From Paracentrotus lividus (taxonomy: Eukaryota; Echinodermata; Echinoidea; Camarodonta; Echinidae), in NCBI GenBank assembly GCA_940671915.1, contig CALNVZ010000174.1:2174949-2238948 (forward strand): a stretch of DNA of 64,000 nt, written 5' to 3'. The first letter of the stretch is position 1. Each line of letters starts with the position of its first letter. The translations under genes and the position numbers were made by a program. Of this stretch, positions 51,950-61,000 are shown piece after piece. The notes under the pieces were generated by a model. The model searched no databases. It saw only the letters and a list, made by a program, of their open reading frames with translations, and had not been told where the DNA came from.

Positions 51950-53079
51950 TACCCAGCAAACACAAAACGTTTTCAGAACGTTTTAAAAACGTTTTATTCA
52001 GGTCCCGTAGGTCCTCGTCTGAAATGAACGTTTAGAAAACGTTTATATAACGTCCAAGTTGGACTTTCAATTTGTGAAAAAACAATGGTTCCAAAAAGAA
52101 CGTTTTTAAACGTTCTTTGGACGTTACAAAATGGAACGTTTTAATCAAAACGTTCACAAAACGTTTTATTTGGAACCTTATAACTGAACATATTTTATTG
52201 AACGTTTATGAACGTTTTTAAAACGTCCAAATAGGACTTTATGCAAATGAGTGGTAATTTGCATACAATACGTTGGACATATGGAAATAAACGTTTTCAA
52301 TGATTTTTTTTCTATTTAGCAGTAATTAATTCATGCTTTGGTGTTTCGTTTTATTGTAATATTGTTCTGAAACACACATAAAGATTAAAAAACACTAATT
52401 CAGTATTGGAATGTACTAACATAACAAAAGAAGTAATAACTAACCATTACAAACGATACTTTCAATAAACTATAAATTTACTGGAGCAATATATAGAGTT
52501 AAATCCAAATGAATCCCACTCCAGTCTGCCCTTTAAGCATGATTTTGATTGGAGACACTTCACTCTTAAGTGCCATTCCACAATTTGGCCAAAAGCTTGA
52601 GGTGCAAATAATAACATATTTTTATTTATTCCGTGTTTACATAAGTTTTTAATAGGTTCTCCAAACGTTCCTATAGACATTCTTAAAACGTTTTCTGAAC
52701 GTTCCAAAGGTTTTCTGGACGTCCGGAGAACGTTTTTTGGACGTTTAAAGGTTTTCTGACGTCCGCAGAACGTCCATGGAACGTTCCAAAGGTTTTTTAA
52801 AGGTTTTCGGACGTCGTAGAACGTCCACAGAACGTTGTAAAAGGTTTTTGGACTTTTATAAGGTTCCAAAGGTTTTCTACAGGTCCTTAAAATTTTTCGA
52901 AGGTTCTTTTGGGGTTTTTAAACGTTTAGAAAACGTTTTCTAAACGTCCATTTGGAACGTTTTATTAACGTCCAAAACCTTCCACAAAGGACGTTTCTAA
53001 ACGTTTTGACAAAACGTCCATAGAACGAACTTGGAACGTTCTTAAAACGTTCAGAGAACGTCCAATTGTTAGCTGGGTA
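51950..53079. mobile_element. 1.13-kb element with arrays of AACGTT motifs
   Basis: The left end TACCCAGCAAAC and right end GTTAGCTGGGTA are inverted. The outer ~330 and ~430 bases are packed with AACGTT or ACGTTTT/AAAACGT variants spaced about 10-20 bases apart. The middle (52260-52640) is ordinary AT-rich DNA. A minus-strand frame at 52462-52869 merely translates the motif array. It looks like a non-autonomous DNA transposon with subterminal repeats. Confidence 0.8.
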
Positions 53080-53149
53080 GCGCTCAGGTCCGTCTTTCTA
53101 TCTTTCTATATGTTACACAATCATAAAATTGAAGGTCATATCCCAAATA

Positions 53150-54075
53150 CTCTTTTGATCTACAATGATTGATTTACCATTTGACCACATTTATTGAATG
53201 TGGTTTTTGGATAATAAATACAAATCTGTAGGTTTAATAATCAGTTTACACACAACTTAAGAGTAAAAGCTGCTACAACCCCTTTATTTTGGTCACAACT
53301 GTAACCCCAAATGACCTTAGTCTGATCCCTATATCTACTGAATATGATTTTCTTATGTACATGTAGGAATAGATAGTCTCAATTAAGGTAACATTTTGAC
53401 CCTAATTGATCCATTGACCCTTTGACCATATCATGACCTTTTACATTTTATTGAATGTGGTTTCTGGATTAGAAATACAAATCTGTAAGTTTTAATCATC
53501 TACTTATCCATAATTTGACAGTACTACACAAAATGGAGCTGTTTTAACTCCTTTACATATTTCAATCTTAAATTAACAAATTTGACCCCAAATGACCTTA
53601 CTTTGACCCCTAATATGTACTGAACATGTTTTTCTTAAGTAGAAATAGTGTCAATTAATTTTCTTAACCATAATAAATATTAATAGACACAAATAACACG
53701 AAAATTTCTCGTTCTAAACAAGTTTAGCTTGTGTAGGCCTCATATGCCTTCATGTGAAAGTTCGTTGACCTGTTGACATTTCCCGCCATAACTTCTTACT
53801 GGGAGGTCAGGGGTATATGATCCTGTACACTTTTTTGTTCAGTAGAAAGAAATGAATAATTTGCTGTGTCTTTTGATAGTATTCGGACATTTTTTAAATT
53901 TGACCCCCTATTGGCCCCAGTTTGACCTTATTATGACCCCTACGAGAGTTGCCGGGGGTTAGCAGGGGACTAACCAAGCTAATTTTGATTAGTGACCTCT
54001 AACCAACTCAAAACCACTTTCAAACCTTTGTTCCCAAAAAATACCCACGGGGTCTACACATCGGTCCTCTACTAT
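53150..54075. repeat. Right arm: partial third copy of the nicastrin upstream flank
   Basis: 53540-54075 matches 33990-34510 in the same orientation, ending at CGGTCCTCTACTA, just before the ETS sites and exon 1. The preceding 260-270 bases (from about 53280) look like an older tandem copy of the same GGTCA-rich unit. Confidence 0.8.
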
Positions 54076-56064
54076 AGTCTACGTACCGGCCCGTCTGATG
54101 CTAGCTAGCTGTAAAGCGGTGTTTTTTAAAACCAAAGATAGGGCCTACTACAAGAGGTTTTACCTCCTTACCTTTCTCCGATCCCCCTCTCCCAGTACTC
54201 CCCACTTCCAGGACCGCCCACTCCACCCGCTTTATCATTTTCCCCCTCTGCGGCCCAGATCGTTTTTTAAATGTACATTTAAGGGGTTTTCAAGTAAACC
54301 CTCATCCTAACCCTAACCTTCCTGTGATAAGCTCAACGGTAAAAGAAGAAAAAAGAAAAAAGAAAATAAAATTACAATAAGCCTAATAATAAATAATAAT
54401 AATAACACTATAGAATCGGGTAACTAGGCCTACATGATATGCCTCGATTACCCCTTACATTTTCGCCACTTGGGCCTAAATTGTATCTCTCTGCCCGGCA
54501 ATGCAAATGTTCAATTTCATCCGAAATTTAGCTTTACATTGAATTCTCAGATCTTAGATGTACAAGATCGGCGGCGTAAATCCGTGTCGAGGATTGGGGG
54601 GGGGGGAAGGATGAGCGAAATAATTTGCCAACTGGTTGCGATCTAGTTTCACACAATACACAAAGGAAATTTTTAATACCCATACTAGCAGAGGCGGCGG
54701 AACGGATTTGAGAGGGAGGGGTGCGAATAGAATTTGTCTTTGAGCTTATGGCTGTCTTGATGACTGCAAAAAGGTAATGCGAGCGCAAAGCGCGAGCCGA
54801 AAATTTTAAGCTAAACTGATTGGAGATACATGTGCATCAAAGAAAAAAGAAAAAAACCATGTAGCAGAGGCGGCGGAATGGATTTGAAAGTGGGGGTCAC
54901 GATGGAAATTAAAAGGGTGTGTTTCTGAAAAGGGGGACACTTTAGATCAGAGGCATAGACCTAAAGAAAAATATATTCGAAGAGGCCAGGGGATACGAAG
55001 AAAATTTGTCTTTTAATGTATGCTTTTAATAATCTTACCGTTCATTTTAGTAATGGAAAAAGTAATGCATGCGCGAAGGCGAGCAGAAATTTTTGAGCTC
55101 AAGGTTTGAGTTAATTGCATGGGACGTGGAGCCGCGGGGGCTGGGGGGGGGGCGCTGTAGCCCCTCCACTTTTCCCATCAAACGTGTACAAAATGACCAT
55201 AGCTTTGTGATTCTCAGCCTGCATGTACGTGGCCCCTCCACTTTCAAAACCGCTTTGTGGCCCCTGAATTGTGCATGATAAACCCTATTTAGTATCCATT
55301 TTGAAACTACATTTTACATGGCTTGTTATATAACAGCGATAGAAAACAAATCCACAATCTTTTCATTGAAAATTTTGTGGGCTGCAAGCCCCAAGCCCTA
55401 TACCAACCTTGCCCGCACACAACTATAGTGTCCAATTGTCGACAACAGCCTAAGGTTCCCCAGACGAGGGTATTGGATCATACCATTTTACACTTGTGTG
55501 TACTTAGTGCGAGGCGGCATAGCGACCGAGCAGGAAAATTTTCGGGTTTTTGGAGTTGAAAAAGAAGCACTTTTTAGTATTAAAAGCGCTAACCAATAAC
55601 ATTTTTATCTCGTATAGTGTATCCTTCAAGTTTTTTCTTGTTTTTTCATTTCTTTCTTGAAGAGTGGGGGGGGGGATGTTTGTACATGCCACCCCCTCCT
55701 CAAAATCTGGGGGATGTATCCCCCATCCCCCGGGATTTACGCCAGTGTACAAGATTCCAAGTAAAATACTAACAAATTAAACTGTTGAAAAATATAGCAA
55801 ATATATAGTGCCACTGGATTGGCACAAATGCCATAAACTATATTAACAGGCCCAATTATATGATTTACAGTTATGAAAGTTGTAAATCTATCCATAGGCC
55901 TTGACGAATACTTCTCAACTTGAAGGGTAGGCTGAGGCATACAAAAACTCATAGGCCTACAGTAGGCCTAATTGTTTGGGAGAAAAAATGAACATCAGAT
56001 GATTTCATTATTAACTGTATTTGCGCGTCTGCATAACTGTAATGTCAAGACTATTTTCTTCAAA
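54076..56064. other. Spacer between nicastrin upstream repeats and RRP1
   Basis: Repeat-rich. AGCAGAGGCGGCGGAA occurs at 54687 and again 175 bases later at 54862, each followed at some distance by a GCGAGCGC/AAGCGCGAGC-like motif (54779-54797 and 55070-55084). G runs of 8 or more lie near 54595, 55143 and 55668. No convincing gene. Confidence 0.5.
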
Positions 56065-56075
56065 ATGGCGGCGCC
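56061..56075 (+). promoter_or_regulatory. YY1-like motif over the RRP1 start codon
   Basis: CAAAATGGCGGCGCC matches the YY1 consensus core AANATGGCGGC, a known arrangement at 5' ends of translation- and ribosome-related genes. No TATA box was seen upstream. Confidence 0.5.
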
Positions 56076-56206
56076 ATGTGGACAGTCGCAGTACAGCGTA
56101 GAAATTCATTTTGCCCAGAGACTGGCATCTAACGAGAAGAAAATACGCGACAGGGCTGTAAAACGGCTCAGACATTGGATTGCTGCAAGATCTCAAAAGG
56201 ATGGAA
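56065..56206 (+). CDS. RRP1: RRP1 exon 1
   Basis: 47 codons plus one base, donor GTAAGG. It encodes MAAPCGQSQYSVEIHFAQRL and then ASNEKKIRDRAVKRLRHWIA ARSQKDG. An upstream in-frame ATG at 55972 would extend the frame, but human-like length and the YY1-context ATG favour 56065. Confidence 0.95.
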
Positions 56207-57970
56207 GTAAGGATCAAACAATACTCCAACTTTTTAGGCCATTTTTATTGACACTTTTCTATCTTAGTCCCATTCGTAGTAACTCATGTAGTTTTTGCTC
56301 ACTAGTGGTTGAGGCGCCGGTCTGAAATCAAAGATCGTCTCAGTTTACTGGACCCGTCCTCATTTGTACAGACATTGTACCAGGCGCATATCCAGGATTA
56401 GCACCAGGGGGCCCGACATGATTTTGGTGCACCCAGTGCAGTGGTGGATATCCAGAAAAAAGGCAGAATATGACATGAGAATTGAGAGTTGGGGGGGGGG
56501 GGGCCAAAACTGCAAAATTGGAATTTCAGATTTTGGTGCACCCACTGACCCAGTTTTCCCCGTCACACCGGGCAAGCGAACCGGGGGTGTCAAATCTGTT
56601 TAGGCCTTCGGCACCAAGGAGGTTATAGATCTAGATCTATGTCATTACCAGCAGGGCTGATATTTAACCAGCCACTTACAGTTACACGTATTCATAATTG
56701 ACCTTGCACTGGGAAGTAAGACTAAGTACCTTACTGCAGCATTTTTCTTCCAATGGAAAGTCAATGCAGAAAAGTGTCTTGAGCAGCTCAAGCCAAGTCA
56801 AGGTGGCATATCAAAAAAGGGTCTAAAAATTCTACTAAACAAAATTGAAAATATCTAATGGAAAATTGGAAGAATTATATTGCAATGAGACTATAGATTA
56901 TCTTAATTTATTTTGAGGTAGGTTTAAAGCTGGTTTCACTAATTATTATTGAGAAGTTTCCACAGCAACCAAGAGGGCGACAGACAGCCATTTTTCTGTA
57001 CTGACTGATGTTGGTTTGCAGCTGTATGTGATGATTGGGCTAGGGTTCAGTTGGTCAATCATGAATAAAGTGGGATGCTTAACTGCACTAGCACCAGTAG
57101 ATCTAGATCTAGACTTTTTTCTCTCATCTTCCAACCTTTTTTGTTGCTTTTTAATTGATCAATTGTGATCAATATGGCACCCCTAAGTTAAAGATCTATT
57201 TGGGCCCATATGTTTGAGGTAAATTTGGCACCCCCCTAAGTTAAAGCTCATGTATAGTATTGGGAGAATAGATTTTTTGTTTTTACTTCCAAAGCAGAAT
57301 GAGATGAATGAATGCCTCAATTAACCTCTGTGTACAAAAGGTAAATCCACTCTAACACCTGAATTTAGCAACAAAACTGTGAATATATCTATTGACAGTG
57401 CCACAATCGATAGGATCTCACAGGCACAATGGCAGCATACAGCGGTTTGTGTGCAAAGTATCTCTTCCATACACAGACTGTACGCACAGAATTCACTCAC
57501 GCTATACCAATCAGCTGCTGGTAGGCATGCCCAGAGTTCTGGGGTGAGAGTGAAAAAAGTATGGCCTCATTTTGATGAACATCTCCCCTTGCTCATGCAA
57601 ACTATTACATATCATGGAAAGACAAGCATGGAACATGATTATAGCCTTTGTCCATATATTGATATGTCATTAGAACACTATGAGGCAAGCGCGGCAATTT
57701 CATGTCATGACTGGGGGGGATGGAAACACCCGAAAATGAAAAATAATACACTGAAAATTTGCATACTTCGCACATTATGCAGATACTAAGGAAATGTTTG
57801 CGAGCGCGAAGCGCGAGCCAAAAATTTTCCCCTCTAAATAATAACATTTAGCATTGTATTTGACATACATTTTACCGCTTTATTAGCTTCACAAGCTAGT
57901 CACTACATAAAAATATGTTAAGCTTTAAAAATCGAGGGGGGACACGTTGAGCAAGTTGAGCACGTTGAGC

Positions 57971-58007
<37 letters not shown>

Positions 58008-61000
58008 ATTTTCTCTACTGCAACTATACTTGGGCTTTAAAGATCAATATGGCGCCCCTAAGTTTAAAGGGATGTAGTAACATTGAATGATATTCAAATC
58101 ACAATTTCTTGATTTAGCTCATTTTGTCAACATAATTATAAACTTATAGGTCAGTCTGGTATCTCTTCAAAATTACAAGTTAATTGCTTACTTTACTTTC
58201 GAGATATCAATGACTTCATACTCAAATTTAGTAAACCATCTCGTGGTGGAAAACAAATTGCCATGTGCTTTTCAAGACACCCCACTCCTGTCGTGTTCCC
58301 CCCGACCCTAGCGGGCTGGAGGGTTTGCTGCAAAGGGGTTGAAAATTCACTCGCGTTTGGCTGTTACACTGTTTTGTGGTAGTAAATGACTTCCATTTGA
58401 TCTGAAATTTTCAGTAGTTTGTTTTTACTATTAGAGCAATATAATTTTATTCATCTTGATCTAATTGCTCTTGTTTTTGAAAGTTCTATTTCCCTTTAAG
58501 GTAAATTTGCTGTCCTTTCTCCCTTTTCTCCTCTTTTTATGCGCCCCTTGGGCCCTCCAGAATATGCGCATATTCTTGCCTTGACTGCCTAAGAGGTCAG
58601 TGATGGTACATGATCGTGATCACAAAAAGAAAGATAAAAGTTGTTTGCTTTTTTGCCTGTCTAAATTTAGGGGTGAGTCTACATGGGTGCACCTTTACAC
58701 TCCGTTAAATATGGAAGCTAAAAAAGTGATTTAATTAAATAACTCTGATTATATGACAGAAAAATTATTTTGATGTTCTTTTTCAGACATTGGTGAAAGT
58801 GAACTGATGAAACTATGGAAAGGCTTGTTTTATTGTATGTGGATGTGTGACAAAGCTGTTATTCAGGAGGAACTAGCAGATCAGATCTCAGACATGGCAC
58901 ACTGTTTCAGACGTCCAGAAGAGGGTAAGTATTAATTCCAACATAAATTAAAAAAAAAAAAAAAAAGAATAATATATATGACGTTAAAGTTGAAGTTGAA
59001 GTTTATTTATTATCCAAATACATTAATACAAAGCATATGCACATGGGATATGAAAGCCACAAAGGATAAAAGGTATCAGAAACATAGCATAGATGCTTAT
59101 CAGGTGTGATATCTGTCAGACATTTTACTCATGCAGCTAATTGTCATTGAGAATTCATGACACATGTACAATTAAAAATAAATTAATAAAAAAAATTATG
59201 AAACCAGATCATTTAATTGTAGATCCAAATGTAGTCAATCCAGTGTAGATTCAGTAAATTTACTGACCATTTGTCATAAAAAATTAGCAGGCCTACCTGT
59301 AACACTGCGTCAGATAAATATATCACATTCTGAATGACTGCATCATAAAAATTAGAAACCGTCACATGTTTCAGGAAGAACTAAAAAGTATTTCTTGACT
59401 TTCAGCGTGCCTGTTCTTTGAAACCTTCCTTGCTACCATGCGTCGTGAGTGGATGGGGATTGATCATCTTCGTATGGACAAATATCTCATGGTGAGCAAA
59501 TTACTTCAGTTTTATTCTAAAAAATAACCACTTATTGTTTTCTGAAAAAAATAGCTTCACTTCTTCTTCAACAGCCCCTGAGACATTTGTTAAGTTCTTT
59601 TGACTATTGAAGTTAATAAGTAATTTTTTCAATGTTTGATCAATGTGAGCATATAATTTAAGGTTTATGATAATCTTGTTTGCAGTTAAAGTTATGTAAG
59701 TGCACTTACTACATGGTTTTACTTTTATTCCTCAAACAAAATACAAGTTCATCATAATTATATTAAAACTAATCTTTTTCTGCAACCTTTTAGCTGATAA
59801 GACGCAGTTTCCGTCAGATGCTGGTTGTTCTCCACAACAATGAATGGGATGAAGAGTAAGTAATGAGTTCTGATGATCGTAAAAATGTTTGTTATCAGGT
59901 AATTGATTTGATCGTGATACTAGCCTCAAAATAAGATCAAAGTTTTTGTTTTACCGAAAGTATATTTACATGTATGCTCTCTTTTTAAGAATTATACTGT
60001 AAAACAAAATTGGAAATTGCCCCCCCCCCCAAAAAAAAAAAAAAAAAAATAGATAAAAATGAAGATGACCACATAAGCAAATAATGCTGTATGGACGAAA
60101 TATAGATTAATATTTTGTGAATTTCAACCCCTTAATAGATTCTGAAATTTAAATGCTTCCAAAAATTCCTACTTTTACAGTCACTCATTAAATGAATATA
60201 TTATATATGTTACAGGAATAGGTTGTTTGTTTCAAATGTTAATGATTTTCAACTTTAATTGCAGATTGGTGAAGGTGTTTCTGACATCTCTAAGTCGTTG
60301 CGCCCTGAATCCAGCAATTGATGCATGTCCTGATGGCCTGAGATACCAGATTGCTAATGTGTACTTAGATGAACTTGCCAGAGAAGGTACAGAAGAGGTG
60401 AGTACTGATGGCATCGTTCAGTGCTTTGAACACTTGACTGGCAGTGCAATGATTGTAGGCTTGAGCCTAAGTGTTACACCATAATTCAGGGCTATGAGAG
60501 TTTTGATTTATAGCTGATACCAGCTCCTTTCATTTTGATTTACAGCTTATTTTCAGCTCTTTCTATCTGACATCCCTGATCATCTATACCATCGTTACAA
60601 CCGGCTGTGCATGTTCTTGCAAGTGTGTTCTCAAAGCCTGTGTTCTGTGGCTGCCAACTTGTGTGCTTCTTTGTGTTTTGACATGATAATAGCAATGGGA
60701 ATGGCCACCTTGCTCCTGTTTGCCTGATAAAAATGACCAAAATCTGATGTAGACCAGCTGCAGAGAGGTGCATGACTGGTTGTTACCTCATCATCAAGGC
60801 TCTTATCATATGTGATGCATCACATCGAAATCAGACACAAGTCGCTGATGAAATTCAGCACAGTGTCGAGGAAATCCGCAAAATAATAAAAATTGTCTTA
60901 TAATAATAATAATAATAGTTACATTTATATAGCACTTTATACATATATCCACCTTGGTGTTTCTAAGCGTTATTTGGGAGGAAATATTTTTTTCAATTTT

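Noticed and set aside
52462-52869. 135-codon minus-strand frame with repeated FYNV/KTF/NVLRT text
   Set aside because: It translates the AACGTT motif array of a transposon-like element.
57379-57789. 136-codon open frame in RRP1 intron 1
   Set aside because: No recognisable domain, no splice or promoter context, and inside an intron of a well-supported gene; could be chance. A protein profile search would settle it.
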